A stretch of 6,592 bases of DNA from Jiangellaceae bacterium (GTDB lineage Bacteria; Actinomycetota; Actinomycetes; Jiangellales; Jiangellaceae), in the NCBI GenBank assembly GCA_030146385.1, contig JASLBX010000132.1:1-6592 (forward strand), given 5' to 3'. Shown here piece after piece: positions 1 through 5,287 of this stretch. The notes beneath the pieces are model-generated. The model did no database searches, was not told the DNA's origin, and worked only from the letters and a program-made list of their open reading frames with translations. Numbering within the stretch: position 1 is the stretch's first letter; every line of letters begins with the position of its first letter. Both the position numbers and the translations under genes were made by a program.

Positions 1-247
1 CGTAGGTGCCCTTGGCCATCATCTCGGCGATGGTGCGGCGCTCGTCGTCGGTGATGCCGGGGTCGGCAGCCGAAGGCCCGAGGAGGATGGACGTGCCGGG
101 CTGGTTGGCGGGGCCGACCGTGATCCAGCGCATCTTACCGTGTCCGACGTCGCCGCGGACCTCGAAGCCGAGAGTGTCGCGATAGAAGGCCAGGGAGGCC
201 TCCGGGTCGTCATGCGGGAGGAAGGTCACGTGAATAGTGAGATCCAT
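1..247 (-). CDS. VOC (glyoxalase/bleomycin-resistance fold) family protein, C-terminus cut by window edge
   Basis: Only the first 82 codons are inside the window; the gene runs off the left edge. The visible protein starts MDLTIHVTFLPHDDPEASLA, followed by FYRDTLGFEV (residues 21-30), then MRWITVGP and a GTSILLGP strand. This is the classic beta-alpha-beta-beta-beta half-module of the vicinal oxygen chelate superfamily, with the FYrDtLGFev helix/strand signature. His6 sits where the first metal ligand of these proteins usually lies. Family members are usually about 120-140 residues and include metal-dependent isomerases, dioxygenases and drug- or metabolite-binding proteins, so the substrate cannot be named. 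The ATG (forward-strand cat at 245-247) has no Shine-Dalgarno sequence but has a TAGCGT -10-like box 7 nt upstream, suggesting leaderless expression. VOC identity is firm; specific function is unknown. Confidence 0.85.
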   Translation of the reverse strand, partial: MDLTIHVTFLPHDDPEASLAFYRDTLGFEVRGDVGHGKMRWITVGPANQPGTSILLGPSAADPGITDDERRTIAEMMAKGTY

Positions 248-249
248 GG

Positions 250-277
250 CGGTCACGCTAGCTGGGACTGGTGACCG
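250..277. repeat. 7-bp inverted repeat overlapping the VOC promoter (operator candidate)
   Basis: CGGTCAC at 250-256 and GTGACCG at 271-277 are perfect reverse complements separated by 14 nt, giving a 21-bp centre-to-centre spacing, about two helical turns. One arm overlaps the putative -10/start-site region and the other sits near the -35 position, as expected for a repressor or activator site. Chance occurrence in GC-rich DNA is possible. Confidence 0.35.
255..260 (-). promoter_or_regulatory. Candidate -10 box of a leaderless promoter for the VOC gene
   Basis: On the minus strand TAGCGT (a match to TANNNT) is followed by 7 nt (GACCGCC) and then the ATG. The transcription start would therefore fall on or next to the A of the start codon. 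No Shine-Dalgarno-like purine run precedes the ATG, and leaderless genes with this spacing are common in actinobacteria. No convincing -35 hexamer is seen. Confidence 0.4.
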
Positions 278-384
278 TCGCTTCTCGATTCCTGATTGGC
301 CTGGCACCGCGTTGCGCCACGCCCCGGGGATCAGGACTCCGAGCACGAGTCGGTCGCCATCGGGCTCGACGAGGGTTGACGCCC

Positions 385-495
385 ATGACGTCTGGCCGCG
401 GCTCAAACGACAACGGATCGTACGTCGACACCCAGCTTGCGGCCGATTGGGTCGACGTCATCCGCGCCGCTCGTGAGCACCACATGTGCCACTAG
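385..495 (+). CDS. Candidate small ORF, 36 residues, unrecognised
   Basis: ATG at 385 is preceded by GAGGG at 371-375 with 9 nt spacing, a good actinobacterial ribosome-binding arrangement. The peptide starts MTSGRGSNDNG and ends with VIRAAREHHMCH before a TAG. About four fifths of its codons end in G or C, as in real genes here, and the second half (LAADWVDVIRAAREHH) looks like an amphipathic helix. I do not recognise a family. It could be a small protein, the 3' remnant of a decayed gene, or a chance frame in high-GC DNA. It converges on the toxin gene with a 37-bp gap. Nothing else convincing is seen between 248 and 532. Confidence 0.25.
   Translation: MTSGRGSNDNGSYVDTQLAADWVDVIRAAREHHMCH
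422..458. repeat. Inverted repeat around GTCGAC motifs inside the small ORF
   Basis: ACGTCGAC (422-429) and GTCGACGT (451-458) form perfect 8-bp arms, and pairing continues through CCC (431-433) and GGG (449-451) if A430 is bulged. Each arm contains the self-complementary GTCGAC, so the sites are also direct repeats. GTCGAC encodes Val-Asp and is common in GC-rich coding DNA, so the significance is low. Confidence 0.2.
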
Positions 496-532
496 CGGGC
501 TGACGGTCGCCGACGCCATAAGAGACGCACGC

Positions 533-913
533 CTAGACGGGGATGATGTCGACATGAAGGTCAGCCGCCCGCGCGAGTGGCACTAGGTCGTCAGGATCAG
601 ATGTGAGAATCTCGTCGCCGTCGGACGCGAGCAGGACGACAGCAGCATCGATCACATCGCTATGGTCGGACCTCGCAAGAAGCACACCGGCATCCTTTCC
701 TGCGCGCTCATCTAGGGAGACGATGTCCACGCCTGGTAGTAGTCGGGCCAGGTTCGCCTGCCGGCCCCTCCCCCCACGCCACACCTGACCCACCACTCCG
801 CCATGAGAGACGGGCGGTATGCCCACTACCATCGCAGCCTTGATCAGCGCTACGACCTCTCGGTCGTTGCGTTCAGCGGCCACGAGCGCCCCAGCGTCGA
901 GGATGAGCGTCAT
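533..913 (-). CDS. PIN-domain toxin of a type II toxin-antitoxin pair (VapC-like)
   Basis: A 126-residue protein, the usual PIN length. It opens MTLILDAGALVAAERND, with Asp7 as the first PIN acidic residue on strand 1. Later come SDVIDAAVVLLA (Asp86 and Asp89) and ILTSDPDDL (Asp106 of the S/T-D motif), in PIN order. The middle WRGGRGRQANLARLL (45-59) is typical of actinobacterial PIN nucleases. PIN toxins are Mg2+-dependent ribonucleases that cleave tRNA or rRNA when freed from their antitoxin. The position where many VapCs have Glu reads Gln43 (VVGQVWR). The ATG overlaps the antitoxin TGA as ATGA, which decides the start and implies translational coupling; the longer upstream frame is the antitoxin read out of frame. 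About 40 of 126 codons end in A or T, more than in the right-hand genes, a hint of transfer. The RNA target is unknown. Confidence 0.88.
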   Translation of the reverse strand: MTLILDAGALVAAERNDREVVALIKAAMVVGIPPVSHGGVVGQVWRGGRGRQANLARLLPGVDIVSLDERAGKDAGVLLARSDHSDVIDAAVVLLASDGDEILTSDPDDLVPLARAADLHVDIIPV

Positions 914-1230
914 GCGGCTGTCGCTTTGCCTCGGACAACCACCGCACGCTCCCGGGCTCGCCGCGTTGCGTCGTGCATTTCTTCGGGACTGATCTCGCCA
1001 TGTTCGGCCTCGTAGGCAGCGATGAACTCGCTGAGCGCCCGAAGCCGTGCGTCGCGCTCGGCCTGCTGGCGCAAGGCGTCGTTGACCCAGCCGCTCACGC
1101 TGTCGTACCGGCCCTCGTCGACCGCGCGCTGGGCGGCTTCCAGCAATTCGACATCGACTGACGCCGAGAGTCGTTGCTTGTTGCGGGTCACACGACCAGC
1201 GTACAGCTCTGCCACCTTTATGCCACTCAC
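910..1230 (-). CDS. Ribbon-helix-helix antitoxin partner of the PIN toxin
   Basis: A 106-residue protein. Residues 18-26 (KQRLSASVD) fit the DNA-contacting beta ribbon. Residues 27-42 (VELLEAAQRAVDEGRY) and 44-58 (SVSGWVNDALRQQAE) fit the two helices of an RHH/CopG-like domain. The acidic then basic C-terminal tail (about 60-100, including AAYEAEHGEISPEE) would wrap the toxin. Antitoxins of this kind neutralise the PIN RNase and, with it, usually repress their own operon. The start is taken as GTG at 1230 because it overlaps the TGA of the upstream MmcQ-like gene as GTGA. A later GTG at codon 14 (1191-1189) sits closer to the folded domain and cannot be excluded. Its stop overlaps the toxin ATG. 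No private operator or promoter is visible in front of it, unusual for a self-regulated pair. Roughly a quarter of codons end in A/T. Confidence 0.85.
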   Translation of the reverse strand: MSGIKVAELYAGRVTRNKQRLSASVDVELLEAAQRAVDEGRYDSVSGWVNDALRQQAERDARLRALSEFIAAYEAEHGEISPEEMHDATRRARERAVVVRGKATAA

Positions 1231-1619
1231 TCATCCTGGCTCATGTATGCCTGGGCGAGGCGTTTCGGAGCACGGGCCAGCCACGCATCGGTGATCAGCT
1301 CCCCCAGTTCGTCGACGCTGATCCGGTCCAGCCTGACCAGCACCGCGGGATACGCGTCGAAGTGCGCCGTGGTGAAGTACACGTCCGGAGACTCGGCGAT
1401 GAGCTCGTCCTTGGTTTCGAGGTCTGCCACCAACGCGCCGAGAATCGGGCCCTCCGGCACGGTGTCGCCGAGCGCTTCGAGATCAGACCGCCGCAGCGGC
1501 CGCTCCCACACGAAGCCCTTCTGCTTGACCCGCCACGCCAGCGTGCCGCCGTAACTGCCGTGCTCGTCGGTCTCGGGCAGCGCGAGGGCGAACTGGCGCA
1601 CATCGTCCCAGTTAGCCAT
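1227..1619 (-). CDS. MmcQ/YjbR-family protein
   Basis: A 130-residue protein beginning MANWDDVRQFALALPETDEH. It contains SYGGTLAWRVKQKGFVWERP (22-41) and the signature FTTAHFDAYPAVLVRL (82-97) followed by a C-terminal DAWLARAPKRLAQAY (111-125). This order and length match the MmcQ/YjbR family (CyaY-like fold), which is widespread, often annotated as DNA-binding, and without an established biochemical role. The ATG at 1619 is chosen because the family homology begins there. The frame is open further upstream but that part reads as low-complexity Arg/Thr sequence overlapping the GNAT gene. A clear Shine-Dalgarno is lacking, so expression probably relies on read-through from the acetyltransferase 31 bp upstream. 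Its TGA overlaps the antitoxin GTG by 4 bp. Confidence 0.85.
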   Translation of the reverse strand: MANWDDVRQFALALPETDEHGSYGGTLAWRVKQKGFVWERPLRRSDLEALGDTVPEGPILGALVADLETKDELIAESPDVYFTTAHFDAYPAVLVRLDRISVDELGELITDAWLARAPKRLAQAYMSQDE

Positions 1620-1650
1620 GTCATCGCAGGCTAGCCGCCCGCTCCGACAG

Positions 1651-2196
1651 TCAGGCAGCGTCCAGGTGAACCCAGATGTCGCAGTCGTGCCACGAGTCCG
1701 TCGCCGGATCGTCGGACGTCCAGCTCCGGCAATGCCGGGCCAGCCGCTGCTCATATGTGAAACCGGCCCGCTCGGCGACCCGCCGCGACGCCACGTTCTC
1801 CGGGTCGATCTCGAGCCAAACTCTGGCCAGCGGGACGCCGTCGTGCACGAAGGCGGTCAACGCGGCGACGCTCCGCCACGCGATGCCACGTCCTCGGTCC
1901 GCCGGCCGCAGCCAGTAGGCAAGCTCGGCGCTCGACGGCCCGTCCGGCATCAAACCGAGCGAGCCGACCAGACGGTCATCCTCGAGCACGCCGTACGAGG
2001 CCTGCCGGGACGTCGCCGGATCCCAAGTCCGCAAGGCGGCCAGCGCGTCGTCGACGGTGTACGGCCCGGCCGGATGCGGACCCCAGAGCGCGGGTGCATG
2101 CTCGCCGCGAGTCGCCTCCACGACAAGAGCGGCGTCGTCCGGAGTCAGCATCCGCAGCTGGAACTCGCCAACGGTCAGCTCGGCGTGCAGATTCAC
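1651..2196 (-). CDS. GNAT-family N-acetyltransferase (RimJ/RimL-like)
   Basis: A 181-residue protein, the normal length for RimJ/RimL-type GNAT enzymes, which move an acetyl group from acetyl-CoA to a protein N-terminus or small amine. Motif A is visible as LAYWLRPADRGRGIAWRSV, with the R-x-x-G-x-A acetyl-CoA pyrophosphate loop at 101-106. Motif B follows as ENVASRRVAERAGFTYE (133-149). The N-terminal part (FQLRMLTPDDAALVVEATR) is the usual strand-helix opening of the family. The start is GTG at 2196, 9 bp after the TAA of the upstream permease gene; the Shine-Dalgarno is weak, suggesting coupling. A distinctive late segment RLARHCRSWTSDDPATDSWHDCDIW is rich in Trp/Asp and probably lines the acceptor site. 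The substrate cannot be inferred. Confidence 0.88.
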   Translation of the reverse strand: MNLHAELTVGEFQLRMLTPDDAALVVEATRGEHAPALWGPHPAGPYTVDDALAALRTWDPATSRQASYGVLEDDRLVGSLGLMPDGPSSAELAYWLRPADRGRGIAWRSVAALTAFVHDGVPLARVWLEIDPENVASRRVAERAGFTYEQRLARHCRSWTSDDPATDSWHDCDIWVHLDAA

Positions 2197-2205
2197 CCAG
2201 CCAGG

Positions 2206-2931
2206 TTATGCGCTCAGCAGCGACTGGACGATCAGCACCACACCGGAGACCGTGACCACCGCAAGCAGCGCCGATCGCAACACGTGGCCGTCGACCAGCC
2301 GGCGCAGCGGCCTGGCCAGCAGGAACCCGGCCAGGACGAACGGCAACAGCAGCACGCCGGCGTACACATCGCGGGATTCCAGTTGCCCGCCCAGCGCCAG
2401 TGCCGCCAGCGAGACCACGACGCCGACCAGGAAGTACGCCCCCAGCGTCGAGCGAACCCGGGGTCCGGGATCGTGCTGGTAGACGAGTGCGATGGGCGGG
2501 CCGCCGATGGACGTCGCCGTCCCCGTGATGCCCGAGACCATCCCCGCGAAGCTGAGCGTGCCCGGCGTGGGACGCACCCGCACCGCCGTCACCGTCAACA
2601 GCACGGCTACCAGCACCATGGCGCCCACCACCATCGCGAGCGACCGCGGCGCCAGGACGGCGACCACCCACACGCCGACGATCGTTCCGGCCAGCCGGCC
2701 GGCGAGCGCCCACGAAATCCCGCGCAGGTCGATGTGCCGCCACTCCGCCCCGAGCGTGAGCATGGGGAGCAACGCGGTCGTGATCAGAACTGCGCCCGGC
2801 ATCAGGGTGGGGTCCAGCATGCTCACGACCGGGGCGGCCACCAAGCCCAAGCCCAGTCCGACACTGCTCTGAACTGCAGCACCGACGAGGACCGCTCCCC
2901 CGGCGATGATCATAAATGTGAGGTCAAGCAT
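2206..2931 (-). CDS. TauE/SafE-family membrane permease (sulfite/organosulfonate exporter type)
   Basis: A 241-residue, strongly hydrophobic protein with about seven to eight membrane segments (roughly 7-29, 30-60 as a hairpin, 72-93, 97-117, 126-150, 163-182, 188-206 and 220-240). The two internal half-repeats characteristic of TauE/SafE are visible. The first has QSSVGLGLGLVAAPVVSMLD (21-40); the second has SGITGTATSIGGPPIALVYQ (133-152). Family members export or import sulfite, sulfoacetate, taurine-related sulfonates or other small anions, but many have no proven substrate. The ATG at 2931 is used; Met7 is an alternative. It is the first gene of the minus-strand run and is transcribed divergently from the LacI regulator across a 68-bp gap. 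No sulfur-metabolism genes are nearby to confirm a sulfite role. Confidence 0.87.
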   Translation of the reverse strand: MLDLTFMIIAGGAVLVGAAVQSSVGLGLGLVAAPVVSMLDPTLMPGAVLITTALLPMLTLGAEWRHIDLRGISWALAGRLAGTIVGVWVVAVLAPRSLAMVVGAMVLVAVLLTVTAVRVRPTPGTLSFAGMVSGITGTATSIGGPPIALVYQHDPGPRVRSTLGAYFLVGVVVSLAALALGGQLESRDVYAGVLLLPFVLAGFLLARPLRRLVDGHVLRSALLAVVTVSGVVLIVQSLLSA

Positions 2932-2999
2932 CTGGACGAAGAGGCTATCCGGTGCGACACAATGACCACGCAGGCCTTAAGGACACATCGAGGTGAAAA
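2932..2999. promoter_or_regulatory. Divergent intergenic region between permease and LacI regulator genes
   Basis: This 68-bp gap must hold promoters for both directions, unless one gene is read from elsewhere, but no convincing -35/-10 pair is seen on either strand. It contains the 8-bp palindrome CCTTAAGG at 2975-2982. No CG-centred LacI-type palindrome like the one at 4072-4085 is present, so autoregulation by the LacI protein is not evident. Confidence 0.4.
2990..2996 (+). promoter_or_regulatory. Ribosome-binding site fixing the LacI-family start
   Basis: GAGGTGA lies just ahead of GTG at 3000 (GAGG to GTG spacing 6 nt). Its TGA (2994-2996) is an in-frame stop two codons before the GTG, so no longer version of the regulator is possible. 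Confidence 0.75.
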
Positions 3000-4025
3000 G
3001 TGCCGGCAATCACATTGCAGGAAGTGGCTGATCGGGCCGGGGTGTCGCTGGCCACCGCGTCGCGCGTGCTCAACGGGTCGGCCCGGACGCCGCGGCCCGA
3101 CGTCACCGAGCGGGTCCGGCAAGCGGCCCAGGAACTCGGGTACGTCGCGAACGCTTACGCCCAGGCGCTCGCCAAGTCGGCGACCGAGCTGATCGGGCTG
3201 GTCGTACACGACATCGCCGACCCGTACTTCTCCTCGATCGCCCGCGGCGTGCAGGTCGCCGCCCGGCAGCTCGATCACCAGGTGCTCCTGGCGAACACCG
3301 ACCGCGACCCGCAGGTCGAGCGCGAGACCGTGCTGGCGTTCGCCGCCCACCGCACGGACGCGATCATCCTCGCCGGTTCGCGCTGGTCGTCGGTGGACGA
3401 CGCGGTCCTGGCCGAAGATCTCGGCCGGTACCGGCGCAACGGCGGGCGGGTCGCGGTGATCGGCCAGCGGCTGCCGGGCGCGAGCGCCGTCCTGCCGGAG
3501 AACCACGCCGGCGCCGCCGACCTGGCCGAGGCATTGATCGCCGACGGGCACCACCGCTTCGCGATCCTGGCTGGACCCGAAGCGCTCGTGACAGCCAGCG
3601 ACCGGACCGCGGGCTTCACCTCGGCACTTGCCCAGCACGATCTCGCGCCCGTCGACACGGTGTTCGGCGAGTTCACCCGCGACGGCGGTTTCGACGCGGC
3701 CCAGCGTCTCGTCCGCTCCCTCTCCCCCGGCTCCGCCGAGCCGCTGTGCGTCTTCGCGGTCAACGACGTCATGGCGATCGGCGCCATCGCCGCGTTCCGC
3801 GAGGCGGGGCTGCGGGTGCCGCAGGACGTCCAGGTCGCCGGCTTCGACGACATCCCCACGCTGCGCGACTCGGTGCCCGCCCTGACCACCGTCCGGCTAC
3901 CACTGACCGAGCTCGGCGAGCAGGCGGTCGCACTTACGCTCGGCGACGGCGACAAGGCCGACGAGGTATCGATCCGCGGCGAGGTGGTGCGTCGCGAGAG
4001 CACCCTCCTCCCCCAGCCTCGCTAG
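3000..4025 (+). CDS. LacI-family transcriptional regulator
   Basis: A 341-residue protein, standard for the family. The N-terminal helix-turn-helix is at 5-26 (TLQEVADRAGVSLATASRVL), with SLATAS as the recognition helix. The hinge helix follows at about 51-59 (NAYAQALAK) with Leu57 in the position that wedges into a central CpG of the operator. The periplasmic-binding-protein-like sugar-binding core begins with LIGLVVHDIADPYFSSIARG (64-83). Conserved landmarks follow: AVNDVMAIGA (253-262), AGFDDIP (280-286), TTVRLPLTELG (296-306) and a C-terminal RRES (331-334). Such proteins bind operators as dimers and release or bind them in response to a sugar-type ligand. The gene lies 91 bp ahead of a dehydrogenase operon whose promoter carries a CG-centred palindrome, so it is very likely that operon's local repressor. 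The start is GTG 3000, forced by an in-frame stop at 2994. The inducer is unknown. Confidence 0.95.
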   Translation: MPAITLQEVADRAGVSLATASRVLNGSARTPRPDVTERVRQAAQELGYVANAYAQALAKSATELIGLVVHDIADPYFSSIARGVQVAARQLDHQVLLANTDRDPQVERETVLAFAAHRTDAIILAGSRWSSVDDAVLAEDLGRYRRNGGRVAVIGQRLPGASAVLPENHAGAADLAEALIADGHHRFAILAGPEALVTASDRTAGFTSALAQHDLAPVDTVFGEFTRDGGFDAAQRLVRSLSPGSAEPLCVFAVNDVMAIGAIAAFREAGLRVPQDVQVAGFDDIPTLRDSVPALTTVRLPLTELGEQAVALTLGDGDKADEVSIRGEVVRRESTLLPQPR

Positions 4026-4038
4026 CCGCCACCCGCCC

Positions 4039-4068
4039 TTGCTCATGGAAACCAGGGTGCACTACGCT
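4039..4068 (+). promoter_or_regulatory. Candidate sigma70-type promoter of the oxidoreductase operon
   Basis: TTGCTC at 4039-4044 as -35 and TACGCT at 4063-4068 as -10, 18 bp apart, lie directly upstream of the LacI-type palindrome. A start of transcription around 4074-4076 would fall inside the palindrome. Expected leader length to the GTG at 4117 is about 40 nt. Confidence 0.5.
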
Positions 4069-4071
4069 CTT

Positions 4072-4085
4072 GGAAAGCGCTTGCC
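4072..4085. promoter_or_regulatory. LacI-family operator palindrome
   Basis: GGAAAGCGCTTGCC is a 14-bp palindrome with a perfect 8-bp core AAGCGCTT (4075-4082) centred on CpG at 4078-4079. One mismatched pair follows (A4074/G4083), then GG/CC again match. This form resembles known LacI/CcpA-type operators. Placed immediately after the -10 box it would block transcription initiation. The adjacent LacI-family protein is the natural ligand. Confidence 0.7.
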
Positions 4086-4103
4086 GTCGTTGTCCGAGAC
4101 CCC

Positions 4104-4107
4104 GGAG
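4104..4107 (+). promoter_or_regulatory. Ribosome-binding site for the oxidoreductase gene
   Basis: GGAG (CGGAG from 4103) lies 9 nt ahead of GTG 4117. It supports this start over the ATG at 4045 or TTG/CTG codons further up, which would place the promoter and operator inside the coding region. Confidence 0.65.
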
Positions 4108-4116
4108 CTTGCCACC

Positions 4117-5283
4117 GTGCCGACCAAGACCGTCACGATCGCCATGAACGGCGTCACCGGCCGTATGGGCCGCAACCAGCACCTCGAACGATCCATCCTC
4201 GCGATCCGCCACGACGGCGGCGTGCCGCTGCCGAATGGCGACCTGATCTGGCCAGAGCCGGTTCTCGTAGGCCGGGACGAGGCCAAACTGGGCCGCATCG
4301 CCAAGGAATCCGGGCTCGACCGGTACACGACGAACCTGGACCAACTGCTCGCCAGCCCAGAGGTCGACGTCTACTTCGACGCCACGGCCACGTCGGCCCG
4401 GCCCGCCGGGGTCCGCGCCGCCATCGCGGCCGGCAAGGCCGTCTACTGCGAGAAACCGCTGGCCACCACGGCGGCCGAGGCGACCGAGCTGGCCGAGCTC
4501 GCCACGTCCGCGGGCGTGAAGAACGGCATCGTCACCGACAAGCTCTACCTGCCCGGCCTGCGCAAGCTGGCCCGGGCGCTGCGCAGCGGCTTCTTCGGCC
4601 GGCTGCTGTCGATCCGGTGCGACTTCGGCTACTGGGTCTTCGAGGGGCACATCGAGCCGACCCAGCGGCCCAGCTGGAACTACCGCGCCGAAGACGGCGG
4701 CGGCATGGTGCTCGACATGTTCCCCCACTGGCAGTACGTCGTCGAGGGCCTGTTCGGCGAGATCCGGTCCGTCCTGTGCCACACCGCCACCCACATCCCC
4801 GAGCGAGTGGACGAGCAGGGACGTCACTACCAGGCGACCGCGGACGACGCCGCCTACGCGCTGATGGAGCTCGAAGACGGCGCGGTGGCGTCGTTCACGT
4901 CGTCCTGGGCGACGCGAGTTTGGCGGGACGAACTGGTCGAGTTCCACGTCGACGGAACCGACGGCTCGGCCGTTGCCGGACTGCGCGAATGCCGTCTGCA
5001 GCCCAGGTCCGCCACTCCCCGGCCGGTGTGGAATCCCGACATCCCGAACCCGATCGACTTCCGGTCCACCTGGGTCGACGCCCCCACGGTCGAGCCGGAG
5101 GTCAACGCGTTCCGGTACCAGTGGGACGCGTTCCTGCGGCACGTCGCCACCGGTGAGGCCTACGACCAGACGCTGGCGGCCGGCGCGCGGGGCTCGCTGC
5201 TGGTCGAGCTCGCCCTCCGCTCGGCCGCCGAGCGGCGCTGGGTGGACGTCCCGCCCCCGTCGCCGTCCCAGGCCGGAGAATGA
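4117..5283 (+). CDS. Gfo/Idh/MocA-family NAD(P)-dependent oxidoreductase
   Basis: With the GTG start at 4117 the protein has 388 residues, typical for the family. An N-terminal Rossmann strand and glycine loop appear as TIAMNGVTGRMGRNQHL (7-23). The EKP motif is VYCEKPLA (109-116), whose Lys113 is the usual catalytic/cofactor lysine. The C-terminal half has GGGMVLDMFPHW (194-205), with Asp200 and His204 as the conserved catalytic pair. Enzymes of this family oxidise or reduce a hydroxyl of sugars, inositols or glycosides with NAD(P)(H). Two features are unusual: the loop reads GVTGRMG, closer to dihydrodipicolinate reductases than to the common GxGxxG, and about 20 extra residues (HDGGVPLPNGDLIWPEP) precede strand 2, which ends VLVGRDEAKL with Arg53 where NADP-binding forms often have a basic residue. 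It is the first gene of an operon with the DUF993 gene 4 bp downstream. The substrate is unknown. Confidence 0.92.
   Translation: MPTKTVTIAMNGVTGRMGRNQHLERSILAIRHDGGVPLPNGDLIWPEPVLVGRDEAKLGRIAKESGLDRYTTNLDQLLASPEVDVYFDATATSARPAGVRAAIAAGKAVYCEKPLATTAAEATELAELATSAGVKNGIVTDKLYLPGLRKLARALRSGFFGRLLSIRCDFGYWVFEGHIEPTQRPSWNYRAEDGGGMVLDMFPHWQYVVEGLFGEIRSVLCHTATHIPERVDEQGRHYQATADDAAYALMELEDGAVASFTSSWATRVWRDELVEFHVDGTDGSAVAGLRECRLQPRSATPRPVWNPDIPNPIDFRSTWVDAPTVEPEVNAFRYQWDAFLRHVATGEAYDQTLAAGARGSLLVELALRSAAERRWVDVPPPSPSQAGE
5275..5278 (+). promoter_or_regulatory. Ribosome-binding site for the DUF993 gene
   Basis: GGAG within the last codons of the oxidoreductase gene lies 9 nt before GTG 5288. This decides that start over in-frame codons further upstream, which would overlap the oxidoreductase deeply. 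Confidence 0.65.
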
Positions 5284-5287
5284 GTAC

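Noticed and set aside
258..485. Minus-strand frame of 75 codons in the left spacer
   Set aside because: Arg/Pro/Ser-rich translation with no motif and no ribosome-binding site; overlaps the more plausible plus-strand small ORF.
496..532. Terminator between the converging toxin gene and small ORF
   Set aside because: I found no convincing stem-loop with a T run on either strand.
914..1234. N-terminal extension of the PIN toxin frame to ATG 1234 (233 residues)
   Set aside because: The extra 107 residues are the antitoxin gene read out of frame and are Arg-rich nonsense; the ATGA overlap gives a better start.
1618..3192. Very long plus-strand open frame (524 codons) opposite the MmcQ, GNAT and permease genes
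   Set aside because: Its translation is Arg/Gln/His-rich low-complexity sequence with no recognisable domain, and it lies antisense to two well-defined genes. It is an artefact of high-GC codon bias.
4026..4045. Rho-independent terminator after the LacI gene
   Set aside because: No stable GC hairpin followed by a T tract is present; read-through into the operon cannot be excluded.
4039..4116. Longer oxidoreductase start upstream of GTG 4117
   Set aside because: The added residues match no family segment, and the region contains the promoter and LacI-type operator; GGAG precedes GTG 4117.
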